From: Corynebacterium meitnerae
GTDB taxonomy: Bacteria; Actinomycetota; Actinomycetes; Mycobacteriales; Mycobacteriaceae
Assembly (NCBI RefSeq): GCF_027570075.1
Contig: NZ_JAKMUS010000003.1
Coordinates: 62,001 to 126,000, forward strand
Direction: 5' to 3'
Length of the DNA: 64,000 nucleotides
Shown here piece by piece: positions 8,701-17,765 of the stretch. A program made the position numbers and the translations under genes. The notes beneath the pieces are model-generated. The model worked only from the letters and a program-made list of their open reading frames with translations. It made no database searches and had not been told where the DNA came from. Position 1 is the stretch's first letter, and each line of letters begins with the position of its first letter.

Positions 8701-10570
8701 ACTCCTCGTCGGTGGACAGCGCCGCCACGAATGCTTCCTGTGGAACGGTGACCGAACCGATGGATTTCATGCGCTTCTTACCGGCCTTCTGCTTCTCCAG
8801 CAGCTTGCGCTTACGGGAGATATCGCCGCCGTAGCACTTGGACAGAACGTCCTTGCGCAGGGCGCGAATGTTTTCACGCGCGATGATCTTCGAACCGATC
8901 GCTGCCTGGACGGGCACCTCGAACTGCTGGCGTGGGATGAGCTCCTTGAGCTTCTTGGTCATCTTGTTGCCGTACCACTGCGCAGAGTCACGGTGCACGA
9001 TCGCGGAGAACGCATCCACCGGCTCACCCTGGAGGAGGATGTCCACCTTGACCAGGTCCGCTTCCTGCTCGCCCGCCTCCTCGTAGTTGAGGGAGGCATA
9101 GCCCTTGGTGCGGGACTTCAGCATGTCAAAGAAGTCGAAAATGATCTCACCGAGCGGCATGATGTAGCGCAACTCCACGCGGTCCTCGGAGAGGTACTCC
9201 ATGTTCTTCATCTGGCCACGCTTGGACTGGCACAGCTCCATCGTCGTGCCCACGAATTCCTGCGGGACGATGATGGTCATGTTCACCGTCGGCTCATAGA
9301 CCTCAGGGATCTTGCCGCTCGGCCAGTCAGACGGGTTGTGCACCATCGACTCCGTGCCATCCTCCGCAATCACACGGTAGGTCACGCTCGGCGCGGTCGA
9401 GATCAGATCCAGGTCGAACTCACGCTCCAGGCGGTCGCGGGTGATCTCCATGTGCAGCAGGCCAAGGAAGCCGCAGCGGAAACCGAAGCCCAGGGCGACG
9501 GAGGTTTCGGGCTCCCAGGTGAGGGAGGCGTCGTTAAGCTGCAGCTTTTCCAAGCTCTCGCGCAGCGCCGGGAAGTCCTCCTGGGACACAGGGAACAGGC
9601 CCGAATAGACCATCGGCTTGACTTCCTCGAAGCCCGCGAGCGCCTCTTCCGCACCCTTCGACGCCCACGTGACCGTATCGCCCACACGCGTCTCACGGAC
9701 ATCCTTCACGCCGGTGATGAGGTAGCCCACCTCACCCGGGCCGAGGCCCTTGGTCTTCTGCATCGTCGGGGAGACAATGCCGATTTCGAGGATCTCGTGG
9801 GTCACGCCCGTGTTCATCATCTGAACCTTTTGGCCGGACTCAAGCTTGCCGTCCATCATGCGGATGTACGTGACCACGCCGCGGTAGGTGTCATAGACCG
9901 AGTCAAAGACCAGCGCACGCGCCGGAAGATCAGCACCAACGCTGCCTTCAGACGCACCCGGTGAAGACGGTGCCGGAATAAGCTCCACCACGCGGTCCAG
10001 CAGCTCCGGCACACCCTGGCCAGTCTTACCGGAGACACGCAGCACCTCATCGACTTCACAGCCAATGATGTGCGCGATTTCCTCGGCGTACTTATCCGGG
10101 TCAGCCGCCGGCAAGTCAATCTTGTTCAGAACCGGGATGATCTCCAGGTCATTCTCCATGGCCATGTACAGGTTGGCCAGGGTTTGGGCTTCGATGCCCT
10201 GAGCAGCGTCGACAAGAAGAATCGCACCCTCACACGCATCGAGCGAACGTGACACCTCGTAGGAGAAGTCCACGTGCCCCGGCGTATCGATCATCTGCAG
10301 GACCATCTCTTCGCCCGCATGCGCGCCAGTCTTTGGCACCCACGGCAGACGCACGTTCTGCGCCTTAATCGTGATGCCGCGCTCACGCTCAATGTCCATG
10401 CTGTCGAGGTACTGGTCGCGCATATCGCGCTCCTCCACAACATTGGACAGCTGCAAAATGCGGTCTGCCAGCGTCGACTTACCGTGATCAATGTGAGCAA
10501 TGATGCAGAAATTACGGATCCTCGCCGGATCCGTAAACGTCTGCAATGCAAAATTGGTGTTCTTGGCCAT
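8699..10570 (-). CDS. lepA: Elongation factor 4 (LepA), ribosomal back-translocase GTPase
   Basis: A 623-residue translational GTPase that binds stalled ribosomes. The G1 motif AHIDHGKST lies near residue 25 and is followed by [10 protein letters not shown] (G2), DTPGHVDF (G3) and NKIDLP (G4). The EF4-specific C-terminal domain ends with '[26 protein letters not shown]', read here in two parts: [12 protein letters not shown] and [14 protein letters not shown]. Full length. It is divergent from the MazF-like gene at 10712 and lies near rpsT, as in mycobacteria. Confidence 0.97.
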   Translation of the reverse strand: MAKNTNFALQTFTDPARIRNFCIIAHIDHGKSTLADRILQLSNVVEERDMRDQYLDSMDIERERGITIKAQNVRLPWVPKTGAHAGEEMVLQMIDTPGHVDFSYEVSRSLDACEGAILLVDAAQGIEAQTLANLYMAMENDLEIIPVLNKIDLPAADPDKYAEEIAHIIGCEVDEVLRVSGKTGQGVPELLDRVVELIPAPSSPGASEGSVGADLPARALVFDSVYDTYRGVVTYIRMMDGKLESGQKVQMMNTGVTHEILEIGIVSPTMQKTKGLGPGEVGYLITGVKDVRETRVGDTVTWASKGAEEALAGFEEVKPMVYSGLFPVSQEDFPALRESLEKLQLNDASLTWEPETSVALGFGFRCGFLGLLHMEITRDRLEREFDLDLISTAPSVTYRVIAEDGTESMVHNPSDWPSGKIPEVYEPTVNMTIIVPQEFVGTTMELCQSKRGQMKNMEYLSEDRVELRYIMPLGEIIFDFFDMLKSRTKGYASLNYEEAGEQEADLVKVDILLQGEPVDAFSAIVHRDSAQWYGNKMTKKLKELIPRQQFEVPVQAAIGSKIIARENIRALRKDVLSKCYGGDISRKRKLLEKQKAGKKRMKSIGSVTVPQEAFVAALSTDEE

Positions 10571-10711
10571 CGCGCCTCACTCTACCGTGGCCTGCGCACA
10601 AGCAAGCAATTGCTTATACGCGCCCCGCCGCGGGTGCCCCCAACCCCACAGCCCTCAAACATTTCCCCCGTTAACTGTCGCTCAATCGACGAACGTTCTA
10701 GGCTAGGAAAC

Positions 10712-11230
10712 ATGGCACTGTGGCGGCGCCCAAAATGGGCAGGAAAAGGCAAACTCCGGCGGGACTCATCCCCGCTGGATGAAGGCCTCAAGCTGCTCAG
10801 CGAACGCCTAGGCAACTCCCCTACCAGGCACCATCGCCGCCCCGCACGCACCAAGGTGTTCCCCACCGCCGAGATTCCGCGCAGCATCTTCTATGCCCCG
10901 GACATGGACGGCCAAGCCGAGCCCGGCGAGGTGGTGTGGTTCTACGTCCCCGCCACCCCACCGCGCGAGCGTTCCATGCTGGTGGTAGGCCGTGACCGCC
11001 AAGATGTCCTTGGCCTTCTTATCTCCTCCAACGACAACCACGCTGACGATGACGCGTGGTTGCCCATCGGCACCGGCGAGTGGAAAACCACCGGCGAGCC
11101 TTGCTGGGTCCGCTTGGACAAAACGCTGGCCATCCCCGAAACGGACCTGCGCCGCCGTGGCGCACTCTTCCCGCCCCACCGCTTTGACCGCGTTGCGGAT
11201 TATCTACGGAAGCACTTTGACTGGGCGTAG
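10712..11230 (+). CDS. PemK/MazF-fold protein, 172 residues
   Basis: The N-terminal 60 residues are basic and low-complexity, then a beta-rich domain begins 'GEVVWFYVPATPPRERSMLVVG', which resembles the PemK/MazF opening strand G-DVVWV...G---RP-LVV. 'RDRQDVLGLLISS' and 'WVRLDKTLAIPETDLRRRG' continue the fold. MazF toxins cleave RNA. Here no antitoxin gene is adjacent, so a stand-alone housekeeping role is plausible, and actinobacteria commonly carry this gene between lepA and rpsT. ATG at 10712 is chosen because AGGA precedes it; the open frame extends further upstream without support. Confidence 0.65.
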   Translation: MALWRRPKWAGKGKLRRDSSPLDEGLKLLSERLGNSPTRHHRRPARTKVFPTAEIPRSIFYAPDMDGQAEPGEVVWFYVPATPPRERSMLVVGRDRQDVLGLLISSNDNHADDDAWLPIGTGEWKTTGEPCWVRLDKTLAIPETDLRRRGALFPPHRFDRVADYLRKHFDWA

Positions 11231-11408
11231 CGTTTTGGCCTGCTTGGGCGCCACCTGCTAGGGTTTACCCGTTATTCGCTCTGGCATTCGTGCCATTGCA
11301 TCACACGCCATAGGCAGGACCTTGGGTTTGTGGCCACTCACAAGTTGTGGTGTTTGAACGAGTGGATGCAGTAATTTTTCGAACTTCAGATACGTCAAGA
11401 GGTACATC

Positions 11409-11675
11409 ATGGCAAACATCAAGCAGCAGAAGAAGCGCGTTATCACCAACGAGAAGCGCCGCATGCGCAACAAGAGCATCCGCTCCGCAGTGCGCACCGA
11501 GATCCGCAAGTTCAACGCAGCCATCGAGGCTGGCGACGCTTCCGCAGCAGAGGCACAGCTGCGCGTTGCTTCCCGCAAGCTGGACAAGGCCGTGAGCAAG
11601 GGCGTCTTCCACCGCAACAACGCGGCTAACAAGAAGTCCAACATGGCTAAGGCCTTCAACAAGCTGGGCAAGTAA
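11409..11675 (+). CDS. rpsT: Small ribosomal subunit protein bS20
   Basis: An 88-residue, very basic protein beginning [18 protein letters not shown], the standard S20 N-terminus, and all helical after that. It binds 16S rRNA early in 30S assembly. AAGAGG sits 9 bp before ATG. A 178-bp leader precedes it and a strong terminator follows, so it is probably a single-gene transcript. Opposite orientation to lepA and holA. Confidence 0.98.
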   Translation: MANIKQQKKRVITNEKRRMRNKSIRSAVRTEIRKFNAAIEAGDASAAEAQLRVASRKLDKAVSKGVFHRNNAANKKSNMAKAFNKLGK

Positions 11676-11711
11676 GTCAGCGTAGGGCACCGTAAGGCTC
11701 TGCTCTTATCC

Positions 11712-11745
11712 ACCCTGTTCCGCACTGCGGAGCAGGGTTTTGTTG
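11712..11745 (+). terminator. Rho-independent terminator after rpsT
   Basis: Stem ACCCTGTTCCGC / GCGGAGCAGGGT (one G-U pair), 3-nt loop, then TTTTGTTGTT. It lies 37 bp after the rpsT stop. Confidence 0.85.
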
Positions 11746-11778
11746 TTCCATCCCACCGGTGCGCTTAAGATTTCGCGC

Positions 11779-12714
11779 ATGCAAAAATTCCGCCGCGGTG
11801 CCCTAGCCGCTCTTACTGCCGCTGCCCTCACCGCCGGCGTTTGTCTTCCCCACACCGCCGCGCAAGCTCAGGCGCAAGACTTTTCCTCCATGTCCTCCAA
11901 GGCCGGCCGCGAATTCATGGAGATGTCTTCTGCTTTCTTGCAGCAGTTTCCCTCCATTGCTTCCGCTCCCGGCGGGGTGAAGCGCTACGTCACCGCTGGT
12001 GGCATGAACCGCGAGTACACGCTGGTCCTGCCGGGTAACTATGATCCGGCGCGCTCCTACCCGGTGATCATCGGCTTCGGTGGCTGGCAGCACAATGCTG
12101 CGCAGACCCAGTCCTATGAGCGCCTGGAGCAGGCTGCGCAGGGGCGGGCGATCGTCGTGTACGCCCAGGGTGTTAACAACGCGTGGGGTGGTGCCCCGTA
12201 TGCAGATACGTCCCTTCAGTCGGATATCGCGTATGTCCGCGCCATCATCAATGACCTCAACGCATCCCACAACATCAACCGTGGTCGTGTGTACGCGGCT
12301 GGTCTGTCCAACGGTGGTGGCATGGCCACGGCGCTGGCGTGTCATGCCCCGGACCTGGTCGCAGCCGTCGCAAGCGTGGCCGGCGCCTACTACAACCCCA
12401 CGGTGTCCGGCTGCGCTAACGGTTCCGTGCGCACCTTGCTCATGCACGCGGACAATGATGACGTTGTCCACTACGACGGCGGCAACCGCCACGGTGCCCC
12501 CTACAAGTCCGTCCGCACCGTGTTCTATGACCAGGGTGTGCGCAATGGCTGCACCATGAATGCGGTGACCCCGCGCAAGCAGGGCAACGCCACCGCTTTC
12601 ACCCCGAACCACTGCCGCACGCACACAGAAATTGTGAAGATCCATGGCGGCGGCCACACGTGGTTCACCAGCCCCAGCGCGACGAACTGGGTGGTTAAGT
12701 TCTTCCTTGGCTAG
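11779..12714 (+). CDS. Secreted PHB-depolymerase/feruloyl-esterase-like hydrolase (LpqC type)
   Basis: An exported alpha/beta hydrolase of 311 residues. A Sec signal (RRGALAALTAAALTAG, cleavage after AQAQA) is followed by the esterase-1 fold: 'YTLVLPGNYDPARSYPVIIGFGG', nucleophile elbow AAGLSNGG (Ser near 173), acid HADNDDVV and catalytic His in HGGGHTW. The family cleaves poly-hydroxybutyrate, feruloyl esters or related wall esters; the true substrate is unknown. ATG at 11779 is preferred, because a TTG at 11740 would lie inside the rpsT terminator. It ends 5 bp before a convergent LysE-type gene. Confidence 0.82.
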   Translation: MQKFRRGALAALTAAALTAGVCLPHTAAQAQAQDFSSMSSKAGREFMEMSSAFLQQFPSIASAPGGVKRYVTAGGMNREYTLVLPGNYDPARSYPVIIGFGGWQHNAAQTQSYERLEQAAQGRAIVVYAQGVNNAWGGAPYADTSLQSDIAYVRAIINDLNASHNINRGRVYAAGLSNGGGMATALACHAPDLVAAVASVAGAYYNPTVSGCANGSVRTLLMHADNDDVVHYDGGNRHGAPYKSVRTVFYDQGVRNGCTMNAVTPRKQGNATAFTPNHCRTHTEIVKIHGGGHTWFTSPSATNWVVKFFLG

Positions 12715-12719
12715 AGGGC

Positions 12720-13367
12720 CTAACCAACCAAACCAAGGAGGCCCCGGACGATGAGCAGGGTGCCGGCGACGATGAAGAATGCGCCGGCACCCATGTCAAT
12801 GTAGGGCCCCGCGCTGAAGAGTTTGCGGCGCACGCGCTCGGTGGACACGAGCATGCAATAAGCCATAAACAGCACGAACGAGGACAGCCACAGCGCGGCA
12901 ATCACGATGAGAGCGGTGCCCACCGTCGGGGACGTGGGCAGTAGTGGCGCGACCAGTGCCGCGAGGAAGAGCACGATCTTAGGGTTGGATAGGTTCGTGG
13001 CTACACCCGTCGTGAAGGCTGAGCGCACCGAACCAAGACGCTGCACGGCCTCCTCCAGGTCCAGCGGCGGGTCGAGGCGATCACGCCAGCCCTGCCGCAC
13101 GCTGGAAATACCCATGTAGAGAATCCAGCTGCCGCCGAGCACCTGGATCAGTTCCAGCAGCCACGGGAACGCAGTCAGCAGCGCGGCAGCCCCGAACACC
13201 GTCAGGGATGTCCACATGAGCACGCCGACATGGATGCCCACGGCAGCGGCCAACGCGTGCTTACGCGAGCGCGTGGCCATGCGGGTAAGTAGCACCACGT
13301 CCGGTCCGGGGGATGCGGCACCCGCCACGTTGACGGCGACAATCGCCGCAAGGTCGACGGGGTTCAC
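12720..13367 (-). CDS. LysE/RhtB-family amino acid exporter
   Basis: A 215-residue inner membrane protein with about six hydrophobic segments. The N-terminus 'VAGAASPGPDVVLLTRMATR' contains the family signature ASPGPD. These proteins export amino acids such as threonine, homoserine, lysine or leucine; specificity is not visible. The start is GTG, whose GTGA overlaps the stop of the upstream ankyrin gene, so the two are coupled. Confidence 0.85.
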   Translation of the reverse strand: MNPVDLAAIVAVNVAGAASPGPDVVLLTRMATRSRKHALAAAVGIHVGVLMWTSLTVFGAAALLTAFPWLLELIQVLGGSWILYMGISSVRQGWRDRLDPPLDLEEAVQRLGSVRSAFTTGVATNLSNPKIVLFLAALVAPLLPTSPTVGTALIVIAALWLSSFVLFMAYCMLVSTERVRRKLFSAGPYIDMGAGAFFIVAGTLLIVRGLLGLVG

Positions 13368-13753
13368 TGCTGCATCTTCTCTACAAGGTCCGCGCGGTCA
13401 AACATTTGCGCCGTCGCAATCGCATCAGGCGTGCCCGCGTGCGGGTCCGCGCCCGCCGCCAAAAGAATGTCCACGATGGCGTCCTCTTTCTTGAACACCA
13501 CCCCAGCCAAAGGCGTCTGTCCACGCGCATTTTGCTTATCGACGTCCGCTCCACGCCCCACCAGTCCCCGCACCAACTCCTCCTGGCCGGCATACGCCGC
13601 GAGCATGAGGAACGTGTTGCCGTCTTGGTTGGACAGGTTTACGTCCACGCCATGGTCGATGTAATCGAGCAGCGTGAGATCACCTTCGCGCGCCATGGTG
13701 AAAAGGCGCGTGGCAAATTCCTGGACGTCTTCGGGGATATCGGGGTCAATCAC
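13364..13753 (-). CDS. Ankyrin-repeat protein
   Basis: 129 residues made of about three ankyrin repeats: 'DGNTFLMLAAYAGQEELVRGLVGRGADV', then 'NARGQTPLAGVVFKKEDAIVDILLAAGADP', read here as separate repeat units, with a short capping helix. These domains bind other proteins. No signal or membrane span. GTG at 13753 is chosen because AAGG precedes it at good spacing; the GTG six codons upstream (13771) has no ribosome site. Its stop overlaps the LysE-type exporter start, so the two may work together, as corynebacteria often pair them. Confidence 0.75.
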   Translation of the reverse strand: MIDPDIPEDVQEFATRLFTMAREGDLTLLDYIDHGVDVNLSNQDGNTFLMLAAYAGQEELVRGLVGRGADVDKQNARGQTPLAGVVFKKEDAIVDILLAAGADPHAGTPDAIATAQMFDRADLVEKMQQ

Positions 13754-13797
13754 GTTGAGGCACCTTATCACGTGGTCAACGCACGTTATGCGCGCGG

Positions 13798-14742
13798 CTA
13801 GCGCGCAAGCATGGCGATGCGACGCACTGCATCCTCCACCGCGAAGTCCGGGTCACCGCCCTGCCCTTTGACCTCCGCGTCGAGGCGGGCAACGATGATC
13901 ACGGCACGGCTCACCGCATCACCCGACCAGTTCCGAGCGATCTGCATTGTCTTCTTGGCTACAAAGGGGTGCATGCCAATCTCGCGTGCAATCTGGTCTG
14001 GGTTACCGCGGGTTTGGTACAGCTTCGCGATATCCCCAATCTTGTTCGCCAATGCCGCCGTGATTGCCACCGGGCTAATGCCCAACTGCAGTGCCCGGCG
14101 CGTGCTGGCCAAAGCCCGGTCGACGCGGCCGGTCACGGCCTGGTCCGCAATATCAAAGCCGGAGACTTCCGCCACGCCCGTGTAGTAGGCGCGGACGTCT
14201 GAGACGGTGAGGTCGCCAGAGGTGTCGTCGATAAGCTGCTCGATCGCAGACGCTAACTCGCGCAAATCCGAGCCGACGGATTCCAACAATGCTCCGACAA
14301 CATCCGGCGTGGGGCGCACCCCACGGCGGCGGAACTCGTTTTGCACCCACGACTGGCGCTCACGCTGATTGAGCGAACCTGCCTCGTGCACCTGCGCTGC
14401 CTTACGGAACTTCGGCACATACGCCTTGTTCCGGCCCTTGCCGCTGTGCACGATCACCAGCGTCATCCCCGGAGCGGGATCGACCGCTGCCTGGAGCAAC
14501 AACTCCGTGGGCTCCTTGCCGGCGAGATCCGTATCTTTGATCACCACCACGCGCTCCTGCGCGAACAGTGATGGGCTGGTGGCCTGCAGCAACTCGCCTT
14601 CAGTCACATCCCCGGCGCGCAGTACGGTGACCTCCGCCGCGGGGCTTGCTTGGTCGATGATGGCTTGCGTTGCACGTTCGGCGAGAAACTCGTCCTCACC
14701 AACCACCAAATGCACGGGACTGTGGCTGGACATGCGGGTCAT
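13798..14742 (-). CDS. holA: DNA polymerase III delta subunit
   Basis: The clamp-loader subunit that opens the beta clamp, 314 residues. It starts 'SSHSPVHLVVGEDEFLAERA', with the family's early 'V.GEDEFL' motif, then an AAA-like fold without Walker A and a helical C-terminal collar. ATG at 14742 overlaps the comEC stop as ATGA; the frame is open further upstream into comEC but that part is comEC shadow. The holA-comEC-comEA order is standard in actinobacteria. Confidence 0.9.
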   Translation of the reverse strand: MTRMSSHSPVHLVVGEDEFLAERATQAIIDQASPAAEVTVLRAGDVTEGELLQATSPSLFAQERVVVIKDTDLAGKEPTELLLQAAVDPAPGMTLVIVHSGKGRNKAYVPKFRKAAQVHEAGSLNQRERQSWVQNEFRRRGVRPTPDVVGALLESVGSDLRELASAIEQLIDDTSGDLTVSDVRAYYTGVAEVSGFDIADQAVTGRVDRALASTRRALQLGISPVAITAALANKIGDIAKLYQTRGNPDQIAREIGMHPFVAKKTMQIARNWSGDAVSRAVIIVARLDAEVKGQGGDPDFAVEDAVRRIAMLAR

Positions 14743-16106
14743 TCTATTCTCCGAATTCTCCCGCGTGCAACGATGAAACCGGCGAGGATCCAGCCGTAAC
14801 ACACCACGACCAGCGCGGGACCTACTTCTACCGTGGCATGCGGTGCGCGGGCAATAGCTTCTGCCACCGTGCGCACCCACCCACCCAAAGGCCCGACCAC
14901 CCACAACACCGGCGCGGCGAGGACATGGCTGATCTGCGCCAGAATCGCTGCGGCCATGCCCAGAACCGTGACTATTCCGGTAACGGGACTGACCAAGACA
15001 TTCGCCACCACCGATGCCACCGGGATGCGCCCCACCATCGCCGCGATGAGCGGTGCAGTGGCCATATCCGCCGCGATGGCCACGGACAGTACGCGAACGA
15101 ATATGTCCGGCCAGCCCGTACGCCCTAAGGCCTGGTAGATAAGCGGCGATAACGCGACGATGCTGCCGGTGGCCACCACTGATAAAGCGAAGGCGTAGTT
15201 CACCGCCAGGTCCGAATCGACCAGGATGAGCCCGATGATGGACAGACACAACGCGTGGATCGGCTCCGCGCGGCTGGAACTGATCACCGCCACTAATCCC
15301 ACGAGCCCTGACACGGTGGCCCGCAACACACTGGGCTCAGGCCCGATGAGGCCCGCGTACACCACCAAGGCCACCCCGGCTGCTGCCAGTTGGGCGCGGA
15401 GCCCGCCACGCGCCAGCCGCGCGAGGATGAGCGCTGCTGTGGCCACGTACATGCAATTGGCGCCACTGACCGCACTGAGGTGGCTCAACCCCGTATCGAT
15501 GTACGCCTGCTGCTCCTCCCCCGTCTGAAACGACACATCGCCCAACACCATCCCCGGAATGATGCCCTGGGCATGTGGCCCAACGTGTTCCACCACCGCG
15601 GCAGCAAACCGCTCCCGCACCCCAGCTGCGAATGCGGCAAAACCCTCGGGCGGGCGCAACACCTCCACATCGCCGTTGATGACAAAAGCGCCAACCCCCG
15701 GGCGCGTGGGGTCTTTCACCTGACCAGTAGCCGCAACCATCGCCCCCGGCACCGCCCCTTGCGGCAACGCACTGCTAAACACCGGCACGGCCGCCGGATA
15801 TCCGTCCACCTGTAGGCGGAGGAGCCAGCTGCCGGAATCGAGTTCCTTGGGCATCCCGCTGATCATGCCCGTGATTCCCTGGTGCGCATTGAAGCCCTGC
15901 GCTACCGCGACACGCCACCATGCCAACGCCACAGAGCACGCACCGATCCCGCCGGTGAATATGGCTTGCCCCGGTTCGCGCCACAGAAGAAGCGCCAGCA
16001 TCACGGCAGCGACGAGACCCAGCGCTGCCCATGGCCCCACCACGATCACCGCGATCGCTGCACCCCATACGCACAGCGCGGCCGGAACGAGGCGGAGTTC
16101 ACGCAT
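14739..16106 (-). CDS. comEC: ComEC/Rec2-type membrane channel, no metallo-beta-lactamase domain
   Basis: A 455-residue polytopic membrane protein. The N-terminal part is the DUF4131 OB-like region; the centre has 'GDVSFQTGEEQQAYIDTGLSHLSAVSG', quoted in parts, where HLSAVSG.N is the ComEC hallmark. The rest is about eight hydrophobic helices. In competent bacteria ComEC imports one DNA strand. The C-terminal nuclease-like domain of longer ComEC proteins is absent, as is common in actinobacteria. It shares TGATG with comEA and ATGA with holA. Confidence 0.87.
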   Translation of the reverse strand: MRELRLVPAALCVWGAAIAVIVVGPWAALGLVAAVMLALLLWREPGQAIFTGGIGACSVALAWWRVAVAQGFNAHQGITGMISGMPKELDSGSWLLRLQVDGYPAAVPVFSSALPQGAVPGAMVAATGQVKDPTRPGVGAFVINGDVEVLRPPEGFAAFAAGVRERFAAAVVEHVGPHAQGIIPGMVLGDVSFQTGEEQQAYIDTGLSHLSAVSGANCMYVATAALILARLARGGLRAQLAAAGVALVVYAGLIGPEPSVLRATVSGLVGLVAVISSSRAEPIHALCLSIIGLILVDSDLAVNYAFALSVVATGSIVALSPLIYQALGRTGWPDIFVRVLSVAIAADMATAPLIAAMVGRIPVASVVANVLVSPVTGIVTVLGMAAAILAQISHVLAAPVLWVVGPLGGWVRTVAEAIARAPHATVEVGPALVVVCYGWILAGFIVARGRIRRIE

Positions 16107-16792
16107 CAGAGGGTGACCAGATCTTTCATTGCTTCGAACTTGGCCGGACCAATCCCCTTCACATCCATGAGCTGCTCTACTGCGGTAAACGGCCCTGCGG
16201 ATTCCCGGTGCGCCACAATCGCAGCCGCGGTGGCATCCCCCACCCCGGGCAGCACGGTGAGGTCAGCTGCCGTCGCGGAGTTCAGGGAGATGAGTCCCTG
16301 GCCCGGCTGCCCTGCCTCCTGGCCTGCCCCCGGCGCCTGCCCCTGGGCAAGGACGTGGATCTGCTGGCCATCCGCCACCACCTGGGCCAGGTTCACGCTA
16401 ACCAGGTCCGCCTCTGGCAGCGGGCGCGCTTTCTCCAGTGCATCTGCCACGCGCGCACCATTTTCCAGAGTAACCAAGCCTGGCTGTTCCACCGCCCCCA
16501 CCACCGCGACGATGACCTGCTCGGGTATGTCGCTTGATTCCGCAGCGGTGCTCCACAGCGGGGCTGCATCCCCTGCGGCCGGGTCAGGACTGCGCAGGCT
16601 TGACCACCCAACAGCAGCAAGACACACGGCAACAACACACCCAACTGCGGCCGCTGCCGTCCGCGGCGCAATGCGTAGACGCGGCGTCGGGTAATTCACC
16701 CGCATGAGCTCTTCTTCACCCGTCGGGCGGGTTAGTTCTTTGAGCCGGTCGAGTGCGCTCGAGGCCGTCGATGCGTTGGTGGATGCTGCCAT
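16106..16792 (-). CDS. comEA: ComEA-like DNA-binding protein (SLBB + helix-hairpin-helix)
   Basis: 228 residues: a short cytoplasmic N-terminus, one membrane span (AAAAVGCVVAVCLAAVGW), an SLBB/soluble-ligand domain with 'VVGAVEQPGLVTLENGARVADAL', and a C-terminal double helix-hairpin-helix (LPGVGDATAAAIVAHR, then LMDVKGIGPAKFEAM). In competence systems this binds incoming double-stranded DNA outside the membrane. ATG at 16792 is preferred over TTG at 16819. Two DnaA boxes lie just upstream. Confidence 0.87.
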   Translation of the reverse strand: MAASTNASTASSALDRLKELTRPTGEEELMRVNYPTPRLRIAPRTAAAAVGCVVAVCLAAVGWSSLRSPDPAAGDAAPLWSTAAESSDIPEQVIVAVVGAVEQPGLVTLENGARVADALEKARPLPEADLVSVNLAQVVADGQQIHVLAQGQAPGAGQEAGQPGQGLISLNSATAADLTVLPGVGDATAAAIVAHRESAGPFTAVEQLMDVKGIGPAKFEAMKDLVTL

Positions 16793-16845
16793 GACCGTCA
16801 CGCTAATGCGCGAGATCAATGGCGAAAAGGGCTCAACTCGCGGGC

Positions 16846-16854
16846 TGTGGATAA
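16846..16854 (-). promoter_or_regulatory. Perfect DnaA box upstream of comEA
   Basis: TGTGGATAA on the plus strand, i.e. the exact DnaA 9-mer TTATCCACA on the minus strand, 54 bp before the comEA start. Confidence 0.55.
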
Positions 16855-16883
16855 CCGTAGTGACACGTCATCGAATCCGCGTT

Positions 16884-16892
16884 TTATCCACA
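16884..16892 (+). promoter_or_regulatory. Second perfect DnaA box, inverted relative to the first
   Basis: TTATCCACA, exact DnaA 9-mer, 29 bp from the first box and facing it. Both lie in the 148-bp gap between comEA and the degV terminator. Confidence 0.55.
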
Positions 16893-16900
16893 GAAACACG

Positions 16901-16925
16901 AAAAAGTGCCCACTCAAGTGGGCAC
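16901..16925 (-). terminator. Rho-independent terminator after degV
   Basis: Stem GTGCCCACT / AGTGGGCAC with a 2-nt centre, followed on the minus strand by TTTTT. It sits 16 bp after the degV stop and ends the nadD-to-degV transcript. Confidence 0.85.
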
Positions 16926-16940
16926 GCTGCAGCTCATCGG

Positions 16941-17765
16941 CTATTCCACCGTCGGGGTGGCAAAGAACACGGACAGTCCCAGGGCGCCCTCACCCGTGTG
17001 TACCATGATGACCTCATCCAGCGGATAGACCTCCACGGTGGAGCCTTCTGGCAGGGCTTCGCTGAGAAGCTCCTTGAGCGTCTCAGCGCTGTCTTTATCG
17101 CCCGCGTATTGAATAGCGGCGTAGCCCGGCATTCCATCCGCGCGCGCGACGACATGGTCAACGAGCCTGCTGAACGCCTTCTTCTGCGTGCGGGTCTTAA
17201 TGGCCAGTTCCAACTTGCCGTCGTGCACCCGCAGAATCGGCTTCGTGGCCAGCAGCGCCGCGGACAGCATCGCGGTGGTCGCGGAGATACGGCCAGATTT
17301 GCGGATGTCATCGAGCTGGGAGAGGTACAACCAGGTCTCCGACAGAGCGAGTGCCCCCTTCGCAGCGGCAACGCAACCATCAAGGTCTGCACCAGCGCGT
17401 GCGAACGAAGCCGCAACAATCGCGGCGAAGCCCAAGGACATGCCGGCGGCGTCGGTGTCTATGACGCGCACGGTGTCGTCGAAAACTGCTGACGCACTCA
17501 CGGCAGCCGACCACGTAGAGGACAACCGTTTGGATAGGTGCAGAGCAACCAGGCCCTCATCCCCGCCGCGCTCAAGCTGACGCGCATAGGCTGCGGCGAG
17601 TTCCAGGGAGCTTAGGCCCGAGGTCCCCTGAACCTCGCCCTTTTCGTCATCCTTGTCCGCGCTTTCTTCGCGCGTGATGTGCAAATCCAGGACGGTGATG
17701 TCCAGCTCGTCAGCGATGTGCGGCGGGATTCCCGCGGAACTGTCAGTGACAATACGAATGGTCAT
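16941..17765 (-). CDS. DegV-family fatty-acid-binding protein
   Basis: 274 residues starting TIRIVTDSSAGIPP, the DegV opening in which T-DS-A--P contacts the fatty acid head group. The two-domain fold continues with 'VALHLSKRLSSTWSAA' and a C-terminal lipid pocket. In Firmicutes such proteins (FakB) present fatty acids to a kinase; no FakA gene is seen here, so the partner is unknown. ATG at 17765 is chosen because it overlaps the stop of the upstream phosphatase (ATGA). Confidence 0.88.
   Translation of the reverse strand: MTIRIVTDSSAGIPPHIADELDITVLDLHITREESADKDDEKGEVQGTSGLSSLELAAAYARQLERGGDEGLVALHLSKRLSSTWSAAVSASAVFDDTVRVIDTDAAGMSLGFAAIVAASFARAGADLDGCVAAAKGALALSETWLYLSQLDDIRKSGRISATTAMLSAALLATKPILRVHDGKLELAIKTRTQKKAFSRLVDHVVARADGMPGYAAIQYAGDKDSAETLKELLSEALPEGSTVEVYPLDEVIMVHTGEGALGLSVFFATPTVE

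Noticed and set aside
10604..10615. Palindrome AAGCAATTGCTT upstream of lepA
   Set aside because: A 12-bp palindrome alone is too weak evidence of an operator; no second copy near a related gene was seen.
10691..10698. GAACGTTC as a LexA/SOS box before the MazF-like gene
   Set aside because: The SOS site in this group is GAAC-N4-GTTC with wider symmetry; here the halves touch directly.
10712..11230. A toxin-antitoxin module
   Set aside because: The PemK/MazF-fold gene has no antitoxin neighbour; it stands alone between lepA and rpsT as in many actinobacteria.
14743..15249. Longer holA start inside comEC
   Set aside because: The extra codons overlap comEC in another frame; the ATGA overlap at 14739-14742 is the normal arrangement.
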